Positions 26,182 through 35,832 are shown, counted from the first letter of the stretch. The stretch: DNA of 64,000 nucleotides from Tissierellaceae bacterium (GCA_023229175.1 JALNZV010000009.1:1-64000), one strand, 5' to 3'. The notes: a model not told the origin generated them from the letters alone. A program made the numbers and translations.

Positions 26182-27693
26182 ATGAATGGAAAACTGGCAA
26201 AGGACATAGAACAGAATATTAAGACCATAGAAGGGCTGTTTATGAACTGCTACGACATTGTAATTCGCAGGATAGAAATGGGAGAAGGATACAAGGTTAA
26301 AATAGCAGTCATTTATATAGATGGCCTCATAGATAAAAACCACGTGTCGGAATATACAATTGGATTTTTAAATTCTGAGGGTTCAGGTTCATTTTCTCCC
26401 ATAGGATATGGAAAGGATATTCTGGATTACATATCCAAGGAGGTCCTTGCCAATGCAGAAGTACAGGAAGAGAAAAATATGCAGAATATCGTCGATGCAA
26501 TATTGTCAGGGGACACAGTTCTAATGGCAGACAATACAGATAAGGCCCTAATCATAGGCTCAAGGGGATGGGTATTCAGAAGCATAGAAGAGCCTGAAAC
26601 GGAGGCAGTAATCAGGGGGCCGAGGGAAGGCTTTACAGAAGTATTAAAATTCAATACGACGATGATAAGGAGAAGGATAAAGGACACGAATTTGAAGATT
26701 GTAGTAAAAGCCATTGGAAAGAGGTCGAAAACAGGAGTGGCACTATTGTATATGGAGGACATCGTAGATAAAACCTTTTTACAGGAAGTAAATAAAAGGC
26801 TGATGTCCATAGACATCGATTCCATATCCGACAGCTCTTCCTTGGAATTTTTAATTGAAGACAACTATCTATCTGCATTTCCTCAAATAGAAAACACGGA
26901 AAGGCCAGATTCGGTGGCAGCCTCTCTATACGAAGGAAGAATAGCACTCATAGTTGACAACTCACCTTTTGCCTTAATATTACCTGCTACAGTGGGAACC
27001 CTATTGCAGTCCTCAGAAGACTATTATTCCCGATGGAGTGATTCGACATTTGTAAGGCTGATTAGATTAATTGCAGTGGGTCTGACTGTACTGTCTCCCT
27101 CCCTTTATATTGCCATTACAGCATATCATCCAGGATTATTGCCTGCAAAGCTTACATATTTTTTAGCAGCTTCTAGGATTGACGTGCCTTTTCCCGCCGT
27201 TGTAGAGGCAACTTTAATGGAATTGACCTTGGAGTTGCTGAGGGAATCAGGCACCAGAATGGCAGGTCCCGTTGGCAGTACCGTAGGTATAGTTGGAGGC
27301 CTGATTATAGGGCAGGCAGCAGTAGATGCGGGAATAGTAAGCCCCTTAATGATTATTATTGTAGCAGTTACAACCATAGCGTCCTTTGTAATCCCCAGTA
27401 CAGAATTTGCCTCAGGTTTAAGGGTTTGGAGATTTATACTTATGGGTTTTTCCGCCTTACTGGGCCTATATGGAGTTATGCTTGGGATTATTTTACTGGG
27501 CAGCCACCTGATAAAAATGGACAGCTTTGGAGTTCCCTATACTTCGCCATATTCTGGTTTAGGTATAGATACCGGTGAATTAAAGGATACGCTGTTAAAG
27601 GCTCCAATTCAACATTTAAGAGAAAGACCGGAATTTACTCGGCCGAGGAACAAGGTCAGAATGGGAGGTTATTGGAAGAATGGAAGGAAATAA
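26182..27693 (+). CDS. gerKA: Spore germination receptor A subunit (GerKA/GerAA family)
   Basis: A 503-residue GerA-family subunit. The soluble N-terminal half (about 1-260) carries the family patch VIRGPREGFTEVLKFNTTMIRRRI and the later NTERPDSVAASLYEGRIALIVDNSPFALILP region. The C-terminal half has four to five membrane helices, including the SRIDVPFPAVVEATLMELTLELLRESG amphipathic segment typical of the family. With the B and C subunits it forms the germinant receptor in the spore inner membrane. GGAGATAGCAT precedes the ATG. The ligand cannot be read from sequence. It overlaps the B gene by 14 bases. Confidence 0.93.
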   Translation: MNGKLAKDIEQNIKTIEGLFMNCYDIVIRRIEMGEGYKVKIAVIYIDGLIDKNHVSEYTIGFLNSEGSGSFSPIGYGKDILDYISKEVLANAEVQEEKNMQNIVDAILSGDTVLMADNTDKALIIGSRGWVFRSIEEPETEAVIRGPREGFTEVLKFNTTMIRRRIKDTNLKIVVKAIGKRSKTGVALLYMEDIVDKTFLQEVNKRLMSIDIDSISDSSSLEFLIEDNYLSAFPQIENTERPDSVAASLYEGRIALIVDNSPFALILPATVGTLLQSSEDYYSRWSDSTFVRLIRLIAVGLTVLSPSLYIAITAYHPGLLPAKLTYFLAASRIDVPFPAVVEATLMELTLELLRESGTRMAGPVGSTVGIVGGLIIGQAAVDAGIVSPLMIIIVAVTTIASFVIPSTEFASGLRVWRFILMGFSALLGLYGVMLGIILLGSHLIKMDSFGVPYTSPYSGLGIDTGELKDTLLKAPIQHLRERPEFTRPRNKVRMGGYWKNGRK

Positions 27694-28774
27694 AAGGGTA
27701 TCCAATAAGCAAATAAGGGCCATGGTAGTTTCTACCATCGTAGGAGTAGGCATACTTTCTTTACCAAATCAACTGGCCATGGCCAGCGGAAATGACGGCT
27801 GGGTGTCCATTCTCGTGGCAGGATTGCTGACCATCGGAGTAGTAGTATTCATCGGAAAGATATTTGACATTTATCCAGACAAGGATTTTTTTCAAATAGG
27901 GAGGGAAGTATTAGGCAATGGGATATTTAGCATTTTTCTGATTATCCTCTTTGCATACTTTATCGCTTTGGTGGCTTTCCTCTCCAGAAGTTTGGCTGAA
28001 TTAATAAGGGCATTTTTACTGGCGACTACGCCAACAGAAGTAATAATCATCACGTTTATTTTATGCACATCCTATATTGCCAGAGAGGAGATTAACATCA
28101 TTGGAAGGCTTGCCTACCATATATATCCATTGATATTAATATCCACTGCGGCACTAATTATAGTGTCCATTCCAGGGCTGGATCCGACAAATATATTGCC
28201 TCTATTTCAATCCAATGTAAAAGAGGTACCTGGGGGAATAAGGACCTCTTTTTTCAGCTTTGTAGGCTATGAAATCCTATTGTTTTCCTTCTTCTACTCG
28301 GAAAAAAAAGACGGCAGGCTTAAATCGGCTATACAGGGTGTGCTCATAGTCATGCTAATTTACGTTACGATTTTCTTTACAACACTTGCCCAATATGGGT
28401 TACACGGACTACAGAGGCAAGCTTATCCCACATTGTCACTCGTTAAGGAAATAGATTTACCGGGATTTTTTGTAGAGAATTTAGATGGCGTAGCCATGGC
28501 AATCTGGGTTTTAATAGTGTTTTCAACCATGGCCCCCTCCTATTATTCAGCGGCCAAGGTATTTTCAAATTTGTTAAATGTAAAGGACCACAGTATGTTC
28601 ATTTTACCCATACTGCCAATAGCATATATAATATCGCTGCTCCCCCAGAACACTGTGACCCTTACAGAGACCTTGGGGAAATTCTTAGATTATTCTGGCC
28701 TTATAGTAATAGTGATATTGCCCGTTTTAATATATTTCGTCGGTATATATAAGCTTAGGAGGAACAAAAAATGA
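27680..28774 (+). CDS. gerKB: Spore germination receptor B subunit (GerKB/GerAB family)
   Basis: A 364-residue APC-superfamily membrane protein with about ten helices. Early motif VGVGILSLPNQLA (about 17-29) corresponds to the first unwound transporter helix. The long hydrophobic stretches end in a short basic tail (KLRRNKK). The B subunit binds the germinant, generally an amino acid or similar small molecule. Start and stop both overlap neighbours (14 bases with gerKA, 4 with gerKC), indicating coupled translation of the receptor. Confidence 0.92.
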   Translation: MEGNKRVSNKQIRAMVVSTIVGVGILSLPNQLAMASGNDGWVSILVAGLLTIGVVVFIGKIFDIYPDKDFFQIGREVLGNGIFSIFLIILFAYFIALVAFLSRSLAELIRAFLLATTPTEVIIITFILCTSYIAREEINIIGRLAYHIYPLILISTAALIIVSIPGLDPTNILPLFQSNVKEVPGGIRTSFFSFVGYEILLFSFFYSEKKDGRLKSAIQGVLIVMLIYVTIFFTTLAQYGLHGLQRQAYPTLSLVKEIDLPGFFVENLDGVAMAIWVLIVFSTMAPSYYSAAKVFSNLLNVKDHSMFILPILPIAYIISLLPQNTVTLTETLGKFLDYSGLIVIVILPVLIYFVGIYKLRRNKK

Positions 28775-29895
28775 AAAAGACAGCAATTGTACTTATGTCT
28801 GTTTCCCTAGTGTTTATGTCAGGATGCTGGGATATGGCAGAGATAAATGAAAGGATATTTCCCTATTCCGTAGGCATCGACCTAAATCCAGATGAAGGGG
28901 AGAGGTATATAGTCACCATATCTTACCCAAACATATTTGCCATAGGCAAAAATGCAACCCAAGAGGAAAGAATTTATAATGTATCTTCAATTTCTTCAAC
29001 CATATACGAGGGAATAAGGCAGGTAAACACTCGGATACCATACCCTTTATACTTTAAGCACTTGGGGACCATAGTAATAGGAAAGACATTTGCGGAGGAT
29101 CAAGAGTCCATGAGAAAATTAGTAGACAGTACCAATAGGGACTTTACCATAAGTAAAAGGGTTAGGGTGATAACAGCTGAACACATGGCACATGACTTGC
29201 TTAAATCGGTTCCCATTGCTGTAAAGCAGGAGGCCATAGAGGGGACGTTATTCAATATGCTTAAGGGAAATAAAAAGACCTCTAGGTATATACCGCAAAA
29301 CTTAACGAGATTTCTGCAGGAAATGGATATGGGGGGAGTGTCCATCATGCCAAGAGCTGCATTTCACGGGGAGGATTTGAAGATATTTGGGGGATGTGTA
29401 TTTAAAAACTTTCAATTTGTCGGTCATTTAGGTGAATTGCAAAACAGGGCAGTGGCTTTGATGAGGGGAAATATAAAGGAGACTTTGGTAGTGGCACCTT
29501 TTGAGGATATCTGTATTTCCTATTCCGTTTCCAGTTCCAAGGCAAAAAAACAGCTGGAAATAAATGAGGGGGATATAAAGATTACCATACATGTGGAAAC
29601 AGAAGGGGTCCTTAGGGAATATATTTACACAGATGAAGTAGTGGAAATAACGCCGGATATATTGAACGAAATGGAAAAGGCCATATCGAAAACCTTAGAA
29701 GAAGAGACAAAAGAAGTTATAAGAATCTTGCAAAAGGATTTTAAGGCCGATGGCCTAGGAATAGCAGAATATTTACAGAAATTCCATCCAAAGATATGGG
29801 AAGAAGTATCAGACGATTGGGAGGGAATTTTCCCCGGTATAACCATAGAACCAGTCATAGATGCAAAAATAAGGAGAATGGGACTGACAGGGTAA
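28771..29895 (+). CDS. gerKC: Spore germination receptor C subunit lipoprotein (GerKC/GerAC family)
   Basis: A 374-residue lipoprotein. The signal peptide ends in the lipobox MSGCWD (Cys19 or nearby), followed by AEINERIFPYSVGIDL, a hallmark of the Ger(x)C family. Three mixed alpha/beta domains follow, the last containing an amphipathic glutamate-rich helix and ...IEPVIDAKIRRMG. It is anchored on the outer face of the spore inner membrane beside subunits A and B. ATGA overlap with gerKB shows coupling. Confidence 0.92.
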   Translation: MKKTAIVLMSVSLVFMSGCWDMAEINERIFPYSVGIDLNPDEGERYIVTISYPNIFAIGKNATQEERIYNVSSISSTIYEGIRQVNTRIPYPLYFKHLGTIVIGKTFAEDQESMRKLVDSTNRDFTISKRVRVITAEHMAHDLLKSVPIAVKQEAIEGTLFNMLKGNKKTSRYIPQNLTRFLQEMDMGGVSIMPRAAFHGEDLKIFGGCVFKNFQFVGHLGELQNRAVALMRGNIKETLVVAPFEDICISYSVSSSKAKKQLEINEGDIKITIHVETEGVLREYIYTDEVVEITPDILNEMEKAISKTLEEETKEVIRILQKDFKADGLGIAEYLQKFHPKIWEEVSDDWEGIFPGITIEPVIDAKIRRMGLTG

Positions 29896-29959
29896 GATGT
29901 ATAAAAAAGCCCCCATTGGCAATCATAATAAAAAAGGACAAGTTGGAGGGAGCAAATTG

Positions 29960-30547
29960 ATGTATAAAAAGTTAATATTATTTTTGCTAATGGCAGTCCT
30001 GGCATTTATCTACATAATAAATCCCTATATAGAGGAAAAATTGGCAAGGGAATATGGAGACAAGCTAATAAGATTTCACGTCAGGGCAAACAGCGACAGT
30101 AAAGAAGATCAGGACTTAAAGCTAAAGATAAGAGATGAAATATTGGAAAAAATGGCAGATAAGTTTTTCGGCATAAAATCCCTTAGGGAAGGTAGAGAAG
30201 TAATAAATGAAAATATGGAGGAAATGAAGAGGATTGCAGAAAATATTGTTAAAGGGGAAAATAAAGACTACGAAGTAGATATAAACCTAGGGATAGATAG
30301 ATTTCCCACTAGAAAATATGGAAATCTAGTGCTTCCCACAGGAGATTACGAAACCCTTTTAATCACATTGGGAGAGGGGAAGGGAGAAAATTGGTGGTGC
30401 GTGATGTTTCCGCCCCTTTGCTTCATAGACATCACCCATTCCGTGGCAAAGGATGCAGAGAAAGAACTGGATTCTATTTCAGAGGAAGAACCTACCCTAA
30501 AGCTAAAGTGGAAGATACTGGAACTCCTAGATAAACTTAAGAATTAG
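29960..30547 (+). CDS. spoIIR: Stage II sporulation protein R
   Basis: A 195-residue secreted signalling protein. An N-terminal signal/anchor (about 4-22) precedes the SpoIIR core, with KLIRFHVRANSDSKEDQDLK (about 38-57) and the late aromatic motif WWCVMFPPLCF (about 152-162). In Bacillus the forespore secretes SpoIIR across the intermembrane space to trigger processing of pro-sigma-E in the mother cell. The ATG at 29960 follows GGAGGGAGCAAATTG. The position right after gerKC and before sleB-ypeB suggests forespore (sigma-F/G) expression of the cluster, though I could not identify those promoters. Confidence 0.92.
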   Translation: MYKKLILFLLMAVLAFIYIINPYIEEKLAREYGDKLIRFHVRANSDSKEDQDLKLKIRDEILEKMADKFFGIKSLREGREVINENMEEMKRIAENIVKGENKDYEVDINLGIDRFPTRKYGNLVLPTGDYETLLITLGEGKGENWWCVMFPPLCFIDITHSVAKDAEKELDSISEEEPTLKLKWKILELLDKLKN

Positions 30548-30629
30548 GTAAAGGGGCTAAGGCACTTTTCCATGTATAAAAAATAGAATTTTACGAAAAA
30601 TAAGGAAAATGAAGAAAGGAGAAATTCAC

Positions 30630-31337
30630 TTGAAAAAATTTATTATAATAACCACAGCCTTAACCATGATTTTTCTTTCGATTTTTCTGTTTTTCGGGCC
30701 TGAGAATCCTAAACTCATATCCTCAAATTATACTGTTTTTGCAGAGAGAGTATTGTATTGGGGAACACAGGGCCAAGACGTAAAGACAGTACAAGATAAA
30801 TTGTCGAGGTGGGGGTTTTACGATGGAAAAGCAGATGGCATCTACGGTGCCAGGACCTATAGGGCCGTGAGAAAGTTCCAAGCAAAGCACGGGCTGAAGG
30901 TAGATGGAGTTGTGGGGCTGGCAACAGCCAGAGCCTTAGGATTGCCCCATGCCGTCGGTGCAACAGCCTCCGGGGGGGTAAATAGAAGTGCAGATGAATA
31001 CCTTTTGGCAAGAGCTATACATGGGGAGGCAAGGGGAGAGCCTTATGTAGGGAAGGTTGCAGTTGCAGCAGTAGTATTAAATAGAACGAGATCTTCCTCA
31101 TTTCCCAATACAATAGCAGGAGTCATATATCAGCCTTTGGCATTTACAGCCGTGGCAGACGGGCAAATAAACCTGACACCAAATATGGACTCCATTAAGG
31201 CAGCTAGAGATGCCTTAAACGGATGGGATCCTACATATGGATGCCTCTACTACTGGAATCCAGCTACAGCCACGTCAAAATGGATATGGTCTAGGAAAGT
31301 GACACTAAAAATAGGCAAACACTGGTTTGGAATTTAA
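30630..31337 (+). CDS. sleB: Spore cortex-lytic enzyme SleB
   Basis: A 235-residue exported lytic transglycosylase that breaks the spore cortex during germination. Signal peptide (about 3-22); peptidoglycan-binding domain (about 40-105) with KTVQDKLSRWGFYDGKADG and VKVDG-type repeats; catalytic Hydrolase_2 domain (about 120-235) with RAIHGEARGEPY, containing the catalytic glutamate, and VVLNRTRSSSFP. The TTG at 30630 is preferred because AAAGGAGA precedes it by six bases; an ATG seven codons earlier would start inside that ribosome site. It is paired with ypeB, its stabilising partner, as usual. Confidence 0.94.
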   Translation: MKKFIIITTALTMIFLSIFLFFGPENPKLISSNYTVFAERVLYWGTQGQDVKTVQDKLSRWGFYDGKADGIYGARTYRAVRKFQAKHGLKVDGVVGLATARALGLPHAVGATASGGVNRSADEYLLARAIHGEARGEPYVGKVAVAAVVLNRTRSSSFPNTIAGVIYQPLAFTAVADGQINLTPNMDSIKAARDALNGWDPTYGCLYYWNPATATSKWIWSRKVTLKIGKHWFGI

Positions 31338-31353
31338 AGAAAGGAAGGCAGAT

Positions 31354-32721
31354 ATGAAAAATAGAAAACACCTCATACCTCCAGCCATACTAGCCCTATT
31401 ACTTGTAGCTGCATTGGTCTGGGGATATAATCAAAATCAAATAAGAAAGCAACATGAAATAACATTGGAAAACTACTACCAAAGGCTATTTTTTGACGTA
31501 AAAAAACACATTGAAAATGTCCAAGTAAATCTATCTAAGGCACTTGTAGCAAATTCAAAGGAACGAAATGTGCTGCTGTTTTCTCAAATCGTCAGCGAAG
31601 CCACATCCGCCCATTCAAAGCTGGGACAGATGCCGCTAACCCATGCAGAAGTAGCTAATACGGAAAAGTTTCTCAATCAGGCAGCAGATTATTCTACATT
31701 TCTAATACAAAGGCATCTCCAAGGTGAAGAAATAACTGAAGAACAAAGAGAAGCTCTAAATGGGCTTCAGGGTAATTCAGCTAGATTTAATGGGGAATTA
31801 GAAAACATTCAGGGAAGCCTATCCGATCAAAACTTCTTATTGGGCTCCATGAGCAACAATCAGGGGGGTGAAATAGAAGAGGCAAATGCAAATATATTTC
31901 AAACATCATTGGTACAGTTAGACAAAGAATTTTCAAAGACGCCAGAGTTAATATACGATGGACCCTTTGCAGATCAAATGGTAAATAGAAAACCTGTGGG
32001 GCTTACAGGAAACGACGTATCCTTAGAAGATGCTGCTAAAATAGCCCAAGAATTTTTAGGCGAAGTGTCCATAGGCGGGATTGAGGCATTTGAAGCAGGG
32101 GAACACGTAGACGAATCGAGGATACCCGCCTATACGTTTAACGTATTTTCTCAAAGTCAAAACGAGGATATGGCAATTTACCTAGGAGTGTCTAAAAAGG
32201 GAGGTAAAGTAATATGGATGGCAAATCCTAGGCCAGTAACAGGTGGTAAGATGTCCGTAAAAGACGCAGAGGAAAGGGCAAAGAGGTATTTACAAGACAA
32301 GGGATTATTTAATATGGAACCAAACTACTCCCTGAAATACGATGGGGGCGTATTATTTACCTTTACCAATACCCAAGATGACGTGATAATTTATCCTGAC
32401 TTAATCAAAGTAAAGGTAGCCCTAGATACTGGAGAAATAGTTGGGTTTGATGCCTCTGCATATTATATGAACCACAAGGATAGAACCATAACAGATCCTC
32501 ATTTGGACCAAGGAGGAGCCAGGGCAAAGGTAAAGGAAAACTTTGTTATAGACTCTACTCGTCTGGCCATTATACCTAAGGGAAAAGACGAGGTATTATG
32601 CTATGAATTCAAGGGCAAACACAATCAGGGAGACTTTATAGTCTATATAAATGCACTAGACGGATCAGAGGAACAAATACTTCAAATAATTCAAGATGAA
32701 AACGGCACATTGACGTTTTAA
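31354..32721 (+). CDS. ypeB: Germination protein YpeB
   Basis: A 455-residue exported protein with an N-terminal membrane anchor (about 9-25), a long helical first half with NYYQRLFFDVKKHIENVQ, and three PepSY-like domains in the second half (DAAKIAQEFLGE, DAEERAKRYLQDKG and the terminal domain). It localises and protects SleB in the spore. The ATG at 31354 follows AAAGGAAGGCAG; the earlier ATG at 31327 overlaps the end of sleB. The operon ends in a strong terminator. Confidence 0.93.
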   Translation: MKNRKHLIPPAILALLLVAALVWGYNQNQIRKQHEITLENYYQRLFFDVKKHIENVQVNLSKALVANSKERNVLLFSQIVSEATSAHSKLGQMPLTHAEVANTEKFLNQAADYSTFLIQRHLQGEEITEEQREALNGLQGNSARFNGELENIQGSLSDQNFLLGSMSNNQGGEIEEANANIFQTSLVQLDKEFSKTPELIYDGPFADQMVNRKPVGLTGNDVSLEDAAKIAQEFLGEVSIGGIEAFEAGEHVDESRIPAYTFNVFSQSQNEDMAIYLGVSKKGGKVIWMANPRPVTGGKMSVKDAEERAKRYLQDKGLFNMEPNYSLKYDGGVLFTFTNTQDDVIIYPDLIKVKVALDTGEIVGFDASAYYMNHKDRTITDPHLDQGGARAKVKENFVIDSTRLAIIPKGKDEVLCYEFKGKHNQGDFIVYINALDGSEEQILQIIQDENGTLTF

Positions 32722-32725
32722 GGGG

Positions 32726-32756
32726 AGAACATTCCTGCGGGAGTGTTCTTTTTTTT
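32726..32756 (+). terminator. Terminator of the germination operon
   Basis: AGAACATTCC pairs with GGGAGTGTTCT around a short loop, followed by eight Ts. Confidence 0.88.
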
Positions 32757-32819
32757 CGTCAAAACAATTGCAGGTTGTGATATAATAAATAAACAAGATT
32801 ATTTTTTAGGGGTGATTAA

Positions 32820-33623
32820 ATGGATAATAGACCCATAGGGGTGTTTGACTCGGGAATAGGGGGACTAACTGTGCTAAAGGAAATAATCGAGCAGCTTCCA
32901 GGGGAAGACATAGTATATCTTGGCGATACAGCCCGCATTCCCTACGGTACCAGATCAAAAGAAACAGTAATAAAATACGTACTGGAATCCTTTGAATTTC
33001 TAATGTCGAAAAACATCAAGGCAATAGTCATAGCCTGCAATACAGCATCCTCATTGGCACTAAAAGAAGCGAGGGAAAGGTTTGACATACCCATATTGGG
33101 AGTAGTAGAACCGGGAGCCAAGGCAGCAGTCGGCAGCACAAAAAACAATACCATCGGAGTAATAGGTACAGAAGGCACCATAAACTCGGGCTCCTATGAC
33201 AAAACCATCAGAGAGCTACTGCCTACGGCAGAGATAATCGGCATACCATGTCCATTATTTGTACCCATAGTAGAGGAAGGTTGGGAAAACACAGATGTAG
33301 CGTATATCACAGCCCAAAAATATCTTTTGGAACTGAAAGAGCACAATATAGACACCTTAGTGCTGGGCTGCACCCACTATCCAGTCCTTAGGTATACTAT
33401 CGGCAAGGTCCTAGGGGACAAAGTGACCTTAGTCAACCCTGCCTATGAAACTGCAAAGCTAACTAAAAATACCTTAAAGGAGCTAAATCTTCTAAATGAA
33501 AAGCTGGACGAAGGCATATACAAATACTTCGTAAGCGACGACCCAGAGAAGTTTAAGCGTATTGGAGGAAATTTAATCAGGAAGCAAATAGGGACAGTGG
33601 AGAAGGTAGAACTAGATATTTAG
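32820..33623 (+). CDS. murI: Glutamate racemase
   Basis: A 267-residue cofactor-independent racemase making D-glutamate for peptidoglycan. The N-terminal VFDSGIGGLTVLKEI (residues 8-22), the first catalytic cysteine in IACNTASSLAL (about 70-80), and the second in LGCTHYPVL (about 181-189) are intact. Length is standard. It is a single-gene unit, preceded by GGGGTGATTAA and followed by a repeat-rich intergenic region without an obvious T-tailed terminator before the repeats. Confidence 0.95.
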   Translation: MDNRPIGVFDSGIGGLTVLKEIIEQLPGEDIVYLGDTARIPYGTRSKETVIKYVLESFEFLMSKNIKAIVIACNTASSLALKEARERFDIPILGVVEPGAKAAVGSTKNNTIGVIGTEGTINSGSYDKTIRELLPTAEIIGIPCPLFVPIVEEGWENTDVAYITAQKYLLELKEHNIDTLVLGCTHYPVLRYTIGKVLGDKVTLVNPAYETAKLTKNTLKELNLLNEKLDEGIYKYFVSDDPEKFKRIGGNLIRKQIGTVEKVELDI

Positions 33624-33788
33624 ATATAATTGCAGACTTTACTTCTTCAAACTTTGAACTAGGCGGATAGTTTTAATCAATTTATGAATATTCCCTTGGA
33701 TTTAAGCCTATCATCCAATAATGTATTTATATAGATAGATAAATTGAATTAAATAAGAGCCGACATTGAGAAGGTTGACTAGAAGTAT

Positions 33789-33864
33789 CCCCTAAGTAAA
33801 AAACTTGAAAGGGAGCGCACTGTTTGAGCGAAGCGAGTTTGCGGCCCTAGTTTTTTACGTGGGG
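33789..33864 (+). repeat. Imperfect palindrome in repeat copy 1
   Basis: CCCC...GGGG ends enclose GTAAAAAACT and AGTTTTTTAC, then AGGG/CCCT and GCGCA/TGCG arms, with a centre of TTTGAGCGAAGCGAG. The RNA would form a 76-base hairpin. Confidence 0.75.
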
Positions 33865-34016
33865 CTTTACTTCTTCAAACTTTGAACTAGGCGGATAGTT
33901 TTAATCAATTTATGAATATTCCCTTGGATTTAAGCCTATCATCCAATAATTTTTTTATGCAGATAGATAAATTGAATTAAATAAGAGCCGACATTGAGAA
34001 GGTTGACTAGAAGTAT

Positions 34017-34092
34017 CCCCTAAGTAAAAAACTTGAAAGGGAGCGCACTGTTTGAGCGAAGCGAGTTTGCGTCCCTAGTTTTTTACGTGGGG
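34017..34092 (+). repeat. Imperfect palindrome in repeat copy 2
   Basis: Same structure as copy 1, but with TGCGTCCCT in place of TGCGGCCCT. The change preserves pairing with AGGGAGCGCA. Confidence 0.75.
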
Positions 34093-34240
34093 CTTTACTT
34101 CTTCAAACTTTGAACTAGGCGGGACGTTTTAATCAATTTATGAATATTCCATTAGACATAAATAAGAATGTAAACAATCGGAATATCTGCCGAGTATTAG
34201 GCACTTAATGCCCAGTATTGAGCAATAGAGAGGTGGTAAA

Positions 34241-35626
34241 ATGAAGGACTTATTTTTTAGAGAAAACATAATGGAAATATTGGACTATTTAGAAGAAGGC
34301 CTCCACATCATAGACAAAAACGGCATAATAGTATATTACAATAAGTTTGCTCAAGGAATAGACGGAGTAGAATCCGAAAAAGTAGTGGGAAGACATCTCC
34401 TAGAAGTCTACCCTTCGCTTACAGAGGAAACCAGCACATTGCTAACAGTAATTCGCACAGGAGAGCCAATATATAAAAAGGAGCAGACATTTTTAAACTA
34501 TAAAGGGGAGAAAATAACCACCATAAATACGTCAATTCCCATAACTAGCAAGGGCAAAATACTAGGTGCATTGGAAATATCAAAGGACATAACCACCGTA
34601 AGAGAAATGTCTGAGAAAATAGTAGAATTGCAGGATAGGTTATATAACAATAAAAAGAAAAGCAGCAAGGAAAATAAATCAAAAGCATCTGCATACTTTA
34701 CCCTATTGGATATAGTAGGAGAGAACAAAGAAATGCTTAGGCTAAAGTCCCTGGCACTTAAAGCCGCGGAAACAGATGTATCCATACTTATATCGGGAGA
34801 TACGGGAACAGGTAAGGAACTATTTGTCCATTCAATCCACAATGCCAGCCCTAGAAAAAATAAGCCCTTCATAGCCCAGAACTGTGCTGCACTTCCAGCG
34901 AATTTACTTGAGGGAATACTGTTTGGAACCATAAAAGGTGGTTTTACGGGAGCAGAAGATAGGCCCGGCCTATTTGAATTGGCACATGGAGGGACACTTT
35001 TCTTAGATGAAATCAATTCCATGCCCTTAGAATTACAATCAAAACTCCTTAGGGTAATACAAGACGGCTGTATCAGAAGGGTAGGAGCTACCAATACCAT
35101 GGAAGTAAACGTAAGGATAATAGCAGCTACAAATATTCCACCAGAAGAAGCCCTAGAAAGAAGACAGATAAGGAGAGACCTTTATTATAGATTAAATGTA
35201 ATATCCTTTCATATTCCACCATTAAAAGAAAGAAAAGACGACATACCAATACTAACCAACTATTTCATAGACAAATTCAATAAAAAACTTAACAAAAACG
35301 TCAAAGGAGTATCAGAAGATGTCCTAAGGATATTTAAAAATTACCAATGGGAGGGGAATGTAAGAGAATTAGAACATTTAATTGAGGGAATTATGAGTAT
35401 ATCAGATACAGAATATATAGATGTGGAAGATTTAACCTATAAATTTAGGCAAAGAAAAAGTCCTAGTATTTACGACATGGCTTTATCGGAAATCCTAGAA
35501 GAGACGGAAAGAGCCATAATCAGAGATGCCCTAAAGCAGACAAATGGCAACATCACCCATACAGCAGAATTACTAAAGATGCCTAGGCAGACATTGCAAT
35601 ACAGACTCCAGAAATTGGAGCTATAA
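34241..35626 (+). CDS. kamR: Sigma-54-dependent activator of the lysine fermentation operon (KamR-like)
   Basis: A 461-residue enhancer-binding protein: PAS sensor (about 10-120), linker, AAA+ domain (about 148-385) and a Fis-type helix-turn-helix at the C-terminus (TNGNITHTAELLKMPRQTLQYRLQKL split over about 435-458). Walker A is GDTGTGKE (about 187-194), Walker B is LFLDEINSM, and the sigma-54 contact loop reads GGFTGA rather than GAFTGA. It is RocR-like in arrangement. A -24/-12 promoter lies 170 bases downstream ahead of kdd, so control of the kam genes, perhaps in response to lysine or an intermediate, is inferred from position. AGAGGTGG precedes the ATG. Confidence 0.88.
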   Translation: MKDLFFRENIMEILDYLEEGLHIIDKNGIIVYYNKFAQGIDGVESEKVVGRHLLEVYPSLTEETSTLLTVIRTGEPIYKKEQTFLNYKGEKITTINTSIPITSKGKILGALEISKDITTVREMSEKIVELQDRLYNNKKKSSKENKSKASAYFTLLDIVGENKEMLRLKSLALKAAETDVSILISGDTGTGKELFVHSIHNASPRKNKPFIAQNCAALPANLLEGILFGTIKGGFTGAEDRPGLFELAHGGTLFLDEINSMPLELQSKLLRVIQDGCIRRVGATNTMEVNVRIIAATNIPPEEALERRQIRRDLYYRLNVISFHIPPLKERKDDIPILTNYFIDKFNKKLNKNVKGVSEDVLRIFKNYQWEGNVRELEHLIEGIMSISDTEYIDVEDLTYKFRQRKSPSIYDMALSEILEETERAIIRDALKQTNGNITHTAELLKMPRQTLQYRLQKLEL

Positions 35627-35644
35627 GCGGATAAGAATATACTA

Positions 35645-35680
35645 TTGCCTAAATTTGGGCAGCGATATCGCAAAATTGTG
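35645..35680 (+). promoter_or_regulatory. Possible upstream activator sites for KamR
   Basis: Two imperfect dyads share a GC-AAATT-GC core: TGCCTAAATTTGGGCA (35646-35661) and TCGCAAAATTGTGCAA (about 35667-35682). They lie about 120-150 bases before the -24/-12 promoter, a normal distance for enhancer-binding proteins. Confidence 0.45.
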
Positions 35681-35756
35681 CAAGAACTCCTTCAAATTGT
35701 ATGAGGAAGTCATAAATCTGACGGAAACCCATTCAAATCATCGTTTTTTCATTCAC

Positions 35757-35793
35757 AATCACCTTATTTTACTTAAAACTAAGGTGATTTTTT
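35757..35793 (+). terminator. kamR terminator
   Basis: AATCACCTTA pairs with TAAGGTGATT, followed by a T-run. The T-run is immediately followed by the sigma-54 promoter. Confidence 0.85.
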
Positions 35794-35796
35794 ATT

Positions 35797-35812
35797 TGGC
35801 ATAAAACTTGCA
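35797..35812 (+). promoter_or_regulatory. Sigma-54 (-24/-12) promoter of the kdd-kam operon
   Basis: TGGCAT-N5-TTGCA: the GG (35798-35799) and GC (35810-35811) have exactly the required 12-base spacing. Transcription should start near 35823. Confidence 0.88.
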
Positions 35813-35832
35813 TTATTTAATACAGAGAACAA

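Larger units (their letters stand above)
33638..34150 (+). repeat. Tandem repeat, period 227-228 bp, 2.25 copies
   Basis: Copies start at CTTTACTTCTTC at 33638, 33865 and 34093; the third breaks off near 34150. Copies 1 and 2 are nearly identical, differing at a few sites (such as ATGTATTTATAT versus TTTTTTTATGC). Each full copy contains a long palindrome listed separately. The whole 33624-34240 interval has no credible gene; the tail 34151-34240 holds the kamR ribosome site only. Confidence 0.9.

Noticed and set aside
33638..34150. CRISPR-like array between murI and kamR
   Set aside because: The repeat unit is 227-228 bp with almost identical copies, no short spacer pattern, and no cas genes nearby.
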